Notes under the pieces: model-generated
What the model was told of the DNA's origin: nothing
Database searches by the model: none
What the model saw: only the letters and a program-made list of their open reading frames with translations
Position numbers and translations under genes: made by a program
From: Pseudomonas viridiflava
GTDB lineage: Bacteria > Pseudomonadota > Gammaproteobacteria > Pseudomonadales > Pseudomonadaceae
DNA: 64,000 nt
Direction: 5' to 3'
NCBI RefSeq assembly: GCF_900583165.1
Contig: NZ_UTKY01000095.1
Location: 368,673 to 432,672, forward strand
Part shown: piece by piece, positions 26,310 to 34,188 of the stretch
How the letters are laid out: every line of letters starts with the position of its first letter
Position numbering within the stretch: position 1 is the first letter of the stretch

Positions 26310-27197
26310 TCACAGGTTATTCAGGGCGCGGGCGATGGCGATAAACGCCGGGCCGCCCAGCACCGTCAGCAAAGCGGGAAACAAAAACACCATCATCACC
26401 ACCGACATTTTCGCCGACATTTTCGAGATGAACTCCTGCAGGCGGGTCAGGCGCCGGTCATCCAACAGTTGCTTGAGCGCCAGCAGCGACTTCATTGCAC
26501 CGCCGCCCTGGTGGATCAACTGCTGGAGGATGATGGTGGTATCGGTGAACTCTTCCACCTCCAGCAGGCGGGCGGTCTTGCCCAGCTCTTCGCTCAGCTC
26601 AAGGCCGGAGTCGACCCGGGCCAGGATCAGGCGCAGTTCATGGGTGACATCGGGAAGCAGGCGCTGGGCCTCGGTGCCCATCACCCGCAGCGATTGTTCA
26701 ACGGCCATGCCTGATTCAAAGAGGATGCGCAGCAACGGGATAAAGGTGGAGATTTCGCGGGCAATGCGTTGCTGGCGGTTTTTTGCGGCCGCAGCAAGCA
26801 CGCGTTTGGGCAGCAGGTAACCGATGCCCAAGGCAATGATGGGGGCGACCCAGGTGGCTTCATTGTCAGGAAAGATCAGTTCCTGGGCGATGATCGTGAC
26901 GCCCAGCAGCACGATGGGCAGGCCAATCTGGAAGGCCGCGAACATCGAGCGCTGGTTGGCTTTTCTCCATCCTACGCGGTTGAGCAGGGTCTGGGTTTCG
27001 TTGTCCAGGCTGACCGAGCGCTGGGCCAGAGTACTGGCGCCCAGCTGGCGCATAAAACTTCCAAACTTGCGCTCACGGGCCAGCTTGCCCTGCAAGCGCT
27101 GGGTGACCAGGCGCACATTGCGCCGCCGTTGCATCACCTGGCCGACCAGCAGCGCGACGGCGGCCAGCAACAATAAGGCGCAGATCAGCAGGGCCAT
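26310..27197 (-). CDS. tadC: TadC inner-membrane platform protein
   Basis: The 295-residue protein belongs to the T2SF/GspF family. It has an N-terminal membrane segment, two more near residues 80-125, the cytoplasmic four-helix T2SF domain (EISTFIPLLRILFESGMAVEQSLRVMG), and a last membrane segment near the end. Together with TadB it forms the platform that the TadA motor drives. It follows tadB by one base. Confidence 0.92.
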   Translation of the reverse strand: MALLICALLLLAAVALLVGQVMQRRRNVRLVTQRLQGKLARERKFGSFMRQLGASTLAQRSVSLDNETQTLLNRVGWRKANQRSMFAAFQIGLPIVLLGVTIIAQELIFPDNEATWVAPIIALGIGYLLPKRVLAAAAKNRQQRIAREISTFIPLLRILFESGMAVEQSLRVMGTEAQRLLPDVTHELRLILARVDSGLELSEELGKTARLLEVEEFTDTTIILQQLIHQGGGAMKSLLALKQLLDDRRLTRLQEFISKMSAKMSVVMMVFLFPALLTVLGGPAFIAIARALNNL

Positions 27198-27198
27198 C

Positions 27199-28080
27199 TC
27201 AAATACTCCGCAACATGCGCCACATCAGCCAGGTCCCCGTGAGGTCCATGGCCAGCGCGCCCAGCAGCAGATAGCGCCCGGTGCCATCGTTCCACATGGT
27301 CATCAGGTAGCCCGGGTTGACCGCCAAAAAGTAACCCACCATCAATACCGGCAAACCCGCCAGTACGTAGGCGGTCATGCGGGTTTCACCGGTCATGGCC
27401 TTGAGTTGGCGGGCGCCTTGTTCGCGTTCGCGAATCATCTTGATCAGGTTTTCCAGCAGCTCGCTGGCATTGCCGCCGTAGCGGTGGTTGACCTTCAGGC
27501 CCAGGGCAAACAAGCGGAATTCGTCCTGCTCGTAGAACTCGGCAAAGTCACTGACAGACTCCGGCAAACTGACACCCATTTGCACGTTGCGCTGGATGCG
27601 GCTCATGGCCTGCTTGAGCGGGTTTTCGGTGCTTTCGATGCCGCCGAGCACTGCATCCGCCAGGGTTCGGCCCGACTTGAGACTGCGCACGCTATGGTCC
27701 AGCAATTGGGGCAATTGCTCGATCATGCGCTGCACCAGCCGTTGATAGCGCCAGCCGATGTAGACACGCAACAGCAAGGGCGGCAGCACTAACATCGCCA
27801 GCAACCCCAGCCAGTCACCCATTACGTAGCCGAGCAGGACGCCCACTGCCCAGCCGGTGAACCACAGGCCCAGATGTTCGGTGGGCTTGCCCATGCCGGC
27901 GCGCAAAAACATACGCTCCAGCGGTGCCCAGGCACTGCTGAGTTCTTGCGCCACCGGTTGGCCGTCGCCCAGGCGTTCGAGCACGCGGTTGGTGTTGGCT
28001 TGGCGCACACTCGATTGAAACATGCGCAACGACAGGGCGATCAGAATGATGCAGATCAGCAGCAGGATGGGCCCGGTCAT
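27199..28080 (-). CDS. tadB: TadB inner-membrane platform protein
   Basis: The 293-residue T2SF-family protein has the same layout as TadC: an N-terminal membrane segment, a pair near residues 85-125, the T2SF core (IEQLPQLLDHSVRSLKSGRTLADAV) and C-terminal membrane segments. ATG 28080 lies eight bases after GGAGG; a TTG one codon earlier is also in frame. It partners TadC in the pilus platform. Confidence 0.92.
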   Translation of the reverse strand: MTGPILLLICIILIALSLRMFQSSVRQANTNRVLERLGDGQPVAQELSSAWAPLERMFLRAGMGKPTEHLGLWFTGWAVGVLLGYVMGDWLGLLAMLVLPPLLLRVYIGWRYQRLVQRMIEQLPQLLDHSVRSLKSGRTLADAVLGGIESTENPLKQAMSRIQRNVQMGVSLPESVSDFAEFYEQDEFRLFALGLKVNHRYGGNASELLENLIKMIREREQGARQLKAMTGETRMTAYVLAGLPVLMVGYFLAVNPGYLMTMWNDGTGRYLLLGALAMDLTGTWLMWRMLRSI

Positions 28081-28093
28081 CAATGCGTCCTCC

Positions 28094-29365
28094 CTAATGC
28101 GGCAAAGCCGTCTCGCGGCGCAATTTGTCGCCGGCCGGGTTGATCGCTTCGCGCAGGAAACCGAAGCCGGTGCGTCGGTCGAGGCGGAACAGGGTATTGG
28201 TCACATACACGTCATCACGAATGCCCACCACTTCCACCACCTCGCTGACGCAGCGCCGGCCATCGGGCATGCGGGTCAGTTGGATGATCACGTCGAGGGC
28301 GGCGCAGATCATCTGGCGCAGGGTTTTTTCGGCGATCACGCGGCCGGTCAGGCCCACCAGGGTTTCGAGGCGCAGCAGCGCGTCCTGGGCGTTGTTGGCG
28401 TGCACTGTGCTCATGGAGCCATCGTGACCGGTGTTCATCGCGGTCATCACGTCGAGCACTTCGACGCCGCGAATCTCACCGAGGATGATGCGGTCCGGGC
28501 GCATCCGCAGGGCGTTGCGGATCAAGTCGCTGGAGCGCACTTCGCCGTGCCCTTCGGCATTGGGCGGGCGCGTTTCCAGGCGCACCACATGGGGGTGGCC
28601 CAGTTGCAGTTCGGCGACGTCTTCGATGGTCACCAACCGCTCATGGGGGTTGATCAACTGGCTGAGAATATTGAGCAAGGTGGTTTTACCCGTGCCCGTA
28701 CCGCCGCTGATCAGGATGTTGCAGCGCTTGCCCACGGCCTCCCGGAAGAACTCGAAAATACTTTGATCGATGGTTTGCATCGCCACCAGGTCGCTGCTCT
28801 TGAGCATGTCCTTGCGAAACTTACGAATCGACAGGCAGGGGCCGTCCAGTGCAATCGGCGGGATGATGGCGTTGACCCGGCTGCCATCGGGCAGCCTGGC
28901 ATCCACCATCGGCGAGGACTCATCCAGGCGTCGACCCAGGGGCGCCAGGATTCGTTGCATCACCCGCTCCACGTGGTGGTCGTCGATAAAACGCAGGTCA
29001 CTTTGATGCAGCAGGCCTTCACGCTCGATAAACACCCGGTGCGGGCCGTTGACCAAAATCTCGGTCACCGCTGGGTCGCGCAGCAGCACCTCCAGCGGGC
29101 CGAAGCCGGTGAGCTCGTCGACGATTTCTTCGGCCAGGCGCTCCATCTCATAACGCGAGATCGCCAGGCGCATGCGCATGATGTATTCAGACACCTTGTC
29201 GATCACAAACTGCGCCAACGTCTGGCGCGTGCCTTCGAGCAGGTTCTGCCCCGACTCTTCAATGGCATCGATGATGTAGCGGTGCAGCACCAGTTTCAGG
29301 CCGTCGTGATCGGTGTTGCCGGCGGTGCTGCGGGCCGGGCCGCCGAAGAGTTTTTCGCCGCTCAT
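28094..29365 (-). CDS. tadA: TadA secretion ATPase (CpaF family)
   Basis: The 423-residue hexameric-type ATPase shows a Walker A motif ISGGTGTGKTTLLN near residue 220, the ASP-box/Walker B region IILGEIRGVEVLDVMTAMNTGHDGSMSTVHAN, and the conserved LVNGP and VDARLPDGSRVNAIIPP upstream. It powers Flp pilus extension, and in other bacteria also retraction, from the cytoplasmic side. The start overlaps the tadZ stop by four bases (ATGA type). Confidence 0.95.
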   Translation of the reverse strand: MSGEKLFGGPARSTAGNTDHDGLKLVLHRYIIDAIEESGQNLLEGTRQTLAQFVIDKVSEYIMRMRLAISRYEMERLAEEIVDELTGFGPLEVLLRDPAVTEILVNGPHRVFIEREGLLHQSDLRFIDDHHVERVMQRILAPLGRRLDESSPMVDARLPDGSRVNAIIPPIALDGPCLSIRKFRKDMLKSSDLVAMQTIDQSIFEFFREAVGKRCNILISGGTGTGKTTLLNILSQLINPHERLVTIEDVAELQLGHPHVVRLETRPPNAEGHGEVRSSDLIRNALRMRPDRIILGEIRGVEVLDVMTAMNTGHDGSMSTVHANNAQDALLRLETLVGLTGRVIAEKTLRQMICAALDVIIQLTRMPDGRRCVSEVVEVVGIRDDVYVTNTLFRLDRRTGFGFLREAINPAGDKLRRETALPH

Positions 29366-30555
29366 CGTCCAGCCCCCAGCAAGCGCTCGAACCAGCGCAT
29401 CGACGGTTTCTCAAGGCCTTCGGAGCGTTTTGCCAGGCGCTCGCCCAGGGTTTTCACGGCTTGGGTCAAGGGCTCGCGCGGGGCCAGGCTGAACAGGGTC
29501 TTGCCCTGGTTTTTCACGTTCAGGCGCAGTTCAGCGCTCAACGGCAGCACGGCGACACATTCAAGCCCGAAGCTTTTTTCCAGCGCCTCGGTATCGGGGG
29601 CGCAGGCTTTGATATAGCGGTCCACCAATAATTTGGCGTGGTCCAGTTTCATGCCTTTTTCGCGCCAGCGATTCAAGATCGCCAGGTTGCGCCGGCAGTC
29701 CAGCACGCTTTGGTCGGTGCACCACAGCAGTTTGTCGCAGTGGCTGACAAAGGTGCGCAGCGCCTCGCTGTCAGGCTGGCCGGTGATGTTCACGACGATA
29801 TGCTGGAAGTGTTGGCGCAAGGCACTGAGCAGCATGAACAGCTCAGCGGCGCTGGTCAGTTTGAGGGGTTCATCACCCGTAGCGTAGGCCAGGATGCGCA
29901 ACCCCTCCGGCGTTTTAGTGAAGGCGCTGTTGATCAGCGTGCTGTCGAGGCGGCGTAGATGGCGCAGCGAGTCACCGAAATTGAACGTGCTCTCCAAACC
30001 CATCAGCGCCAGGCTATCGCCCCGCGGTAAACCGAGGTCGAGCAACAGGGTTTGCTGACCACTTTTTTGCACCACTAGCGCCAGGTGCGTCGCCAGGATG
30101 GCGCCGTCGGCGTTGCTTTGGGTGCCGAACAGTACGGTGAGGCCACCCAGTTGCGCGTTGGAGGTCACCGCCGGCAGGCGTTTGCTCAGGCGCCGTACCA
30201 AGCCCGACACTTCACTGGAGCGTGAACCATAGGCGACAAAGTCTCGGGCGCCGGCACGCATGGCGTTGATCACCAACTGGTTGTCCATGCCATCGCCGAG
30301 GGCGACCACAGCGAGCATCGGCTTGGCTTCCAGGGCGCCTTCGATCAGCGCGCTTTGGGCGACGATGTTCTCGCGATCGAGGCCGACAAACACCAGGCTG
30401 GCGAAGGTTACGTCCACCAGCGCCAGCAGCTCGTCAAGGCTGCCGGTGCCGGCGCTGACCACTTGGCCCAGCGGCGCGAGGGCGCCTTGGAGCCATTCCA
30501 GGTCGGTGGTGTTGCGGGTGATGGCCAGAAACGTCTGGCTCAGGCTATCGCTCAT
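29362..30555 (-). CDS. tadZ: TadZ pilus-localisation ATPase (CpaE family)
   Basis: The 397-residue protein has an atypical receiver-like N-terminal domain (about 1-130, FLAITRNTTDLEWL...) followed by a MinD/ParA-like domain. The nucleotide-binding loop is degenerate: VLFGTQSNADGAILATHLAL replaces the usual KGGxGKT. Later parts are conserved (LLLDLGLPRGDSL; LWCTDQSVLDCRRNL). TadZ marks the polar assembly site. The lost Walker A lysine suggests weak or absent ATP hydrolysis. It overlaps rcpA and tadA by four bases each. Confidence 0.9.
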   Translation of the reverse strand: MSDSLSQTFLAITRNTTDLEWLQGALAPLGQVVSAGTGSLDELLALVDVTFASLVFVGLDRENIVAQSALIEGALEAKPMLAVVALGDGMDNQLVINAMRAGARDFVAYGSRSSEVSGLVRRLSKRLPAVTSNAQLGGLTVLFGTQSNADGAILATHLALVVQKSGQQTLLLDLGLPRGDSLALMGLESTFNFGDSLRHLRRLDSTLINSAFTKTPEGLRILAYATGDEPLKLTSAAELFMLLSALRQHFQHIVVNITGQPDSEALRTFVSHCDKLLWCTDQSVLDCRRNLAILNRWREKGMKLDHAKLLVDRYIKACAPDTEALEKSFGLECVAVLPLSAELRLNVKNQGKTLFSLAPREPLTQAVKTLGERLAKRSEGLEKPSMRWFERLLGAGR

Positions 30556-31757
30556 TGGGAAAGTCCACTGCGACGGTCGAAATTACCGGTTTCCAGGAAA
30601 AACAGCCGGTACCAATTGGGGTCGTAATTGCGCAGTTTCTCGCCCGGCAGCGACGGCAGTTTCGCGTTGGCGGCCAGAGGTTGCACGAGGTGCGGCGTGA
30701 CGATCATCAGCAGTTCTTTTTCTTCGGCCCTGATTTCAGAATCTTTGAACAGCGCGCCGATGATGGGCAGATCGCCCAGGCCTGGAAACTTGCTGATGGT
30801 GGAGCGGTTGTTGCTGCTGATCAGCCCGCTGATGACAAAGCTTTCGCCATCGGCCAGGGACACGCTGGTGTCGGTGCGGCGCACGGTCAGGGCCGGCACT
30901 TGAATGCCCTGGATCTGGATCGCGTTGACGTAGTCCAGCTCGCTGACTTCCGGCGCGACTTTGAGGGCGATGCGATTGTGGTCGATCACCGTCGGGGTCA
31001 GCGTCAGCCGAATGCCAAACTCCTTGTATTCGATGGTGATGGTGTCGCTGCCGGCGCTGGGCACCGGGATCGGCACTTCGCCGCCGGCCAGGAAGGTTGC
31101 GCTCTGGCCGCTCATGGCCACCAGGCTGGGACGCGCCAGGGTGTAGGCAAACCCACTGCTTTCCAACGCGTTGATCATGGCCGAGACGCGGCCGCCGCCA
31201 AAGCCGATATTGAAGTTGGAGCTGCTGATTTGCAGGGCCTGGGTGGTGGTCGTGGGGAAGAGCAGATTGGGGCTGCCCAAGAAGAAGTTTTTGCCCTGGC
31301 CAAGAATCGACGTGCTGGCCTCCTTGAGCTTGGTGCGGCTGACTTCGACAAAGCGGATATCGGTCTGCACCTGGTCAGGCAGCGTCGGGTCCTGGGAAGG
31401 CGACAGCGATTGGCTGGTCAGCGCCGAGGTGGCCTTGCCCTTGACGAACACCATGCTTTGGCGCGGCGTGGTTGAGCAACGGGTCCAGACCAACAGGCTG
31501 GTGGCGCCGCTGCCCACACCGGTCAGCAAGAAACTGCGGTCGCCGTTTACCCGCACGTCGGCGATCTTGGGATCGCCAATGGCCAGGCGTGTGATTGCTA
31601 CAGGTGACTGCAGTGACTGTTGCAGGCCTTCGCCTACCTCGATCACGGCGGGCAGTTGGCCCAGGCTGCTGCAATCGCCCGGTGCCGCTACGGCAAGGCC
31701 CAGGGGCAAGCTCGACAACATCATGGCCCAGGCCATTAGAGCGAAGCGCTGGTGCAT
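30552..31757 (-). CDS. rcpA: RcpA outer-membrane secretin
   Basis: The 401-residue protein has a signal peptide (AWAMMLSSLPLGLAVAAP), a BON/pilus-formation N-domain (LAIGDPKIADVRVNGDRSFLLTGVGSGATSLLVW) and the secretin domain with VPIPVPSAG, GIRLTLTPTV and the closing LPIIGALFKDSEIRAEEKELLMIVTPHLV. It forms the outer-membrane channel of the Flp pilus with RcpC and TadD. It lies 19 bases after rcpC. Confidence 0.94.
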   Translation of the reverse strand: MHQRFALMAWAMMLSSLPLGLAVAAPGDCSSLGQLPAVIEVGEGLQQSLQSPVAITRLAIGDPKIADVRVNGDRSFLLTGVGSGATSLLVWTRCSTTPRQSMVFVKGKATSALTSQSLSPSQDPTLPDQVQTDIRFVEVSRTKLKEASTSILGQGKNFFLGSPNLLFPTTTTQALQISSSNFNIGFGGGRVSAMINALESSGFAYTLARPSLVAMSGQSATFLAGGEVPIPVPSAGSDTITIEYKEFGIRLTLTPTVIDHNRIALKVAPEVSELDYVNAIQIQGIQVPALTVRRTDTSVSLADGESFVISGLISSNNRSTISKFPGLGDLPIIGALFKDSEIRAEEKELLMIVTPHLVQPLAANAKLPSLPGEKLRNYDPNWYRLFFLETGNFDRRSGLSQ

Positions 31758-31776
31758 TCAGTGCATCCTTGTTCAA

Positions 31777-32721
31777 TCAGGGTGTTGGTTGGGTCGCGCC
31801 GGCGCCGCGAATCACTTCGATGCCGCGCGGCCGACCGCCTTCGGCAACTCGCGGGGCGACGGCTTTGGGTGGGGTGGTCAGTGCCAGTTGGGTGAACTGG
31901 TAAAGGTCGCGATTGGTGTTTTGCACGTTGTCCGGGGAGCTGCTTTCACCCGCCCAGTAGCGGCTGAGCAGTTTTTCATCGGCACTGCGTACAGCCAGGC
32001 GCAGCGCGCCTGCTTGCGCAGCAAGCATCAGCCGGCTCAACAACGGCTCGGGCACGGCCAGCACCACGCTGCGGGCCGCTGCGCGGCGTTGGGCGGCCTG
32101 CGCACGCTCCTCGATCGTCGCCGGCGGCCGTGCGGCGGGCGTGCCGTCATTGGCCAGGCCCATCTCCTCACCGACGGCCAGCACACGGATGGCGGGGACA
32201 ACAATCTGCGCCGATTGCTCGGCGTTATCGACGTCGCGCCGCAGGAACAACAAGACATCGACGTAATCCCCCGGGCTCAATTGACCACCGGCGCCGATCA
32301 CCTCATCCACCGCGACCGCCAGGGCGCGTTCATCGGGGCGGATCATGCGGGCCAGTGGGCCACCGGCGCTGAAGGTTTCTTCATTGAGCCAGGCGCCTGC
32401 CGCCAGGTTGCGCAGGGGCATGCGGCCGATGGCTTGCTCTACGGTGGTCAGGCTCCCTGCGGGTACGGTACGCAGCCTTTCAACGGCCACATCTTCGGCG
32501 GTAAGCGGGGCGAAGGCCGGCACGTCACGCACCAGCACAATCACCGGCTGGCGGGTTTGATCCTCAACGGCGGCAAGGGTTTTTTCCACGGTGACGGCTG
32601 GAGCAGCGACAGGTGCTACCACAGGCGCTGGCGGACGGCTAAGCACCAGGCCCCAATAACCAGCGATCAATGCCCCGATCAACAGCAAGCCGGCAACGAT
32701 CATGCTGACGCGACTGTTCAT
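31777..32721 (-). CDS. rcpC: RcpC/CpaB pilus assembly protein
   Basis: The 314-residue protein has one N-terminal membrane segment (IVAGLLLIGALIAGYWGLVL) and a SAF domain near residues 65-130 (VLVRDVPAFAPLTAEDVAVERL), then a conserved RcpC/CpaB region (GGQLSPGDYVDVLLFLRRD). These proteins line the periplasmic path of the pilus, and the SAF domain may bind a glycan. ATG 32721 follows AGGGAGA; a GTG at 32739 is in frame but less well placed. It is the first gene of the leftward tad operon. Confidence 0.9.
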   Translation of the reverse strand: MNSRVSMIVAGLLLIGALIAGYWGLVLSRPPAPVVAPVAAPAVTVEKTLAAVEDQTRQPVIVLVRDVPAFAPLTAEDVAVERLRTVPAGSLTTVEQAIGRMPLRNLAAGAWLNEETFSAGGPLARMIRPDERALAVAVDEVIGAGGQLSPGDYVDVLLFLRRDVDNAEQSAQIVVPAIRVLAVGEEMGLANDGTPAARPPATIEERAQAAQRRAAARSVVLAVPEPLLSRLMLAAQAGALRLAVRSADEKLLSRYWAGESSSPDNVQNTNRDLYQFTQLALTTPPKAVAPRVAEGGRPRGIEVIRGAGATQPTP

Positions 32722-33049
32722 GACGGCTCTCCCTTTCACGTTGCATGACTGCCCGTTAATCCAAACGAACTACTGCGCAACTTGCCTATTATGAACATCT
32801 AACCATTTCGCTATTTGAAGGTAGCCCAGCTAGGACGAAACGCCATTAGCCAACTAAAAATTTATCTGAACGTTAGTTATGGCTGCGCCATTTCGGCTGT
32901 TTTGGCGACAACGTTACGACTAATACTTTGGCATTAATTCGTTATTACAGTTGTGAGCCTGCGGTTTGTTGACAATGCTCAAGTGGCACGCGGCAATCCT
33001 GTGCGGGCCGGCTAGACCGGCACTCTGCGTCGAATTAGGGAGAAGTATT
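32722..33049. promoter_or_regulatory. Divergent control region between rcpC and flp
   Basis: This 328-base gap is clearly more AT-rich than its surroundings and must drive both the tad operon and flp. It contains two AACGTTA heptamers at 32869-32875 and 32910-32916, 41 bases (about four helical turns) apart, which are candidate activator sites. A TTGACA occurs at 32969-32974 without a good -10 box at the usual distance, as expected for an activator-dependent promoter. A GCCGG/CCGGC dyad lies near 33008-33022. Assignment to PprB is inference. Confidence 0.5.
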
Positions 33050-33247
33050 ATGATCCTTGACCTGATCTTGAAGATGTACATTCAGACACAATTGTTCTTC
33101 CGTCGTAGAGACGGAGCGTCAGCCATTGAATACGTGATTATTGTGGCTATTGTCGCGTTGGTCATTATCGGATTTGGTACCGGGCTGGGCGATAAAATCA
33201 AAGGCGTATTCCAGAAAGTATCTGATGCGTTACCAGCGGCCGCTTGA
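33050..33247 (+). CDS. flp: Flp type IVb pilin
   Basis: The 65-residue prepilin has a leader ending in RRRDG, with cleavage after Gly22, and a mature start ASAIEYVIIVAIVALVIIG with Glu at +5 and Tyr at +6, the Flp signature. The mature pilin is 43 residues. AGGGAGAAG precedes the ATG. It polymerises into the Flp pilus after cutting by FppA. It is divergent from rcpC and followed 53 bases later by a response regulator gene. Confidence 0.96.
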   Translation: MILDLILKMYIQTQLFFRRRDGASAIEYVIIVAIVALVIIGFGTGLGDKIKGVFQKVSDALPAAA

Positions 33248-33300
33248 TTTGATGGGCCATCAGGTAATAACTCGGCAACTTTCCCCACTAGGTAGGCGCT

Positions 33301-33705
33301 ATGACTCACGCTTCGGGTAGCCGCCAACAAATTCTTTTGGTGGACGACGAAGAGGACGCCCTGATCGAACTCGCCGAATCCCTCGAAAACGAGGGGTTCG
33401 TGTGCTTCACCGCTGTCTCTGTCACCTTCGCGTTGCAAGAACTGACACTCAACCCCGATATCGCCCTGATCATCACCGACCTGCGCATGCCCGAGGAAAG
33501 CGGCATTTCCTTGATCAAGCGCCTGCGTGAACACACCTCGCGCCAGCACCTGCCGGTGATCGTGATGTCGGGTCATGCCGAGATGGATGATGTGAGCGAT
33601 ATGCTGCGCTTGCAGGTGCTCGACCTGTTTCGTAAACCCATCTACCTGGTGCGGTTGATCGATACGTTGAACAGCCTCTTCCCCCTCGCCAAACCCCGTT
33701 ATTAG
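33301..33705 (+). CDS. Single-domain response regulator beside flp
   Basis: The 134-residue protein is a receiver domain only: ILLVDDEEDA, phosphoacceptor Asp in ITDLRMPEESG, conserved Ser in VIVMSGHAE and the Lys in LFRKPIYL. There is no output domain. Its sequence style resembles the receiver of PprB, which raises the possibility of cross-talk with PprA as a phosphate sink or shuttle. It probably shares the flp transcript, since no terminator is visible in the 53-base gap and one follows this gene. I know of no such gene next to PAO1 flp. Confidence 0.85.
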   Translation: MTHASGSRQQILLVDDEEDALIELAESLENEGFVCFTAVSVTFALQELTLNPDIALIITDLRMPEESGISLIKRLREHTSRQHLPVIVMSGHAEMDDVSDMLRLQVLDLFRKPIYLVRLIDTLNSLFPLAKPRY

Positions 33706-33708
33706 CCG

Positions 33709-33732
33709 TGGGCGCACCGCGCCCATTCTTTT
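33709..33732 (+). terminator. Intrinsic terminator after the flp-linked regulator
   Basis: TGGGCGC and GCGCCCA form a seven-base-pair GC-rich stem with a three-base loop, followed by TTCTTTT. It begins three bases after the stop codon. Confidence 0.75.
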
Positions 33733-33902
33733 GAAATGCAATCTGCCAACGATTCGTTGGCTGACCCAACACTATCGCCCCTGACCAACCCCGCCGTGCT
33801 CTGGCTCTGGCTCTGGCTTTTGACTTGGCTTTTGATCTTGATCTTAGGCGCCCCGTTAACCACGCTGGCCGGAGTGAGGGCATGCCGAGCCTAGGCGAGG
33901 CA
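33733..33902. other. Non-coding stretch with a CTCTGG/CTTGG low-complexity run
   Basis: Bases 33799-33848 repeat CTCTGGCT and TTTTGACTTGG-like units. On the minus strand these read as a run of Lys/Ser/Ala/Arg codons in an open frame that I judge spurious. A small CCAACG/CGTTGG hairpin lies at 33748-33762. No gene is supported. Confidence 0.4.
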
Positions 33903-33976
33903 CCGAGTGGTGGGGCGAAGGCCTTTTGCTTACTTTTGGGCCTTTCCAAAAGTGAGCCGCCGTAAGGGCGGAACCA
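33903..33976. repeat. Dispersed intergenic element with two hairpins
   Basis: ACTTTTGG/CCAAAAGT (33932-33939 with 33946-33953) and CCGCC/GGCGG (33957-33961 with 33967-33971) form adjacent hairpins. From memory, similar 'gccttttgcttacttttgg ... gtaagggcggaacc' stretches recur in many Pseudomonas genomes. Only one copy is in this window, so repetitiveness is not shown here. Confidence 0.5.
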
Positions 33977-34033
33977 TAATCAGCCGTTACCTAAATAACG
34001 GATATGTACTCCGACAAAAATCCCTCTAGCGCC

Positions 34034-34140
34034 TGACACATAGCCATCGGGGGCAAGCCCCCTCCCACAGTAGATTCGGTTTACAACCCATCAAAGTCAG
34101 TCGCCTGTCAGGCCGTCGAGGGAGTAAGCCCCTCCCACAG
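34034..34140. repeat. Two degenerate REP arms in the same direction
   Basis: CATCGGGGGCAAGCCCCCTC (from 34046) and CGTCGAGGGAGTAAGCCCCT (from 34114), each followed by CCCACAG, lie about 68 bases apart in the same orientation instead of mirrored. They look like remains of two REPINs that have each lost the left arm. Confidence 0.7.
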
Positions 34141-34188
34141 GCTCAGCGCAACGCTCATGCTTATGGCTATCTCTAGCAAGCCCACTCA

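Noticed and set aside
28022..29617. Long plus-strand frame opposite tadA and tadZ
   Set aside because: It is a GC-rich shadow frame. The opposite strand encodes clear ATPase motifs.
31171..32748. Long plus-strand frame opposite rcpA and rcpC
   Set aside because: It is a shadow of two well-supported secretin genes.
32983..32998. TGGCAC as a sigma-54 promoter before flp
   Set aside because: The required GC of the -12 element is missing at the right distance.
33515..33949. Minus-strand reading frame with a Lys/Ser/Ala/Arg run
   Set aside because: It overlaps the response regulator gene, arises from a low-complexity DNA run and has no ribosome binding site. It is a commonly seen false gene.
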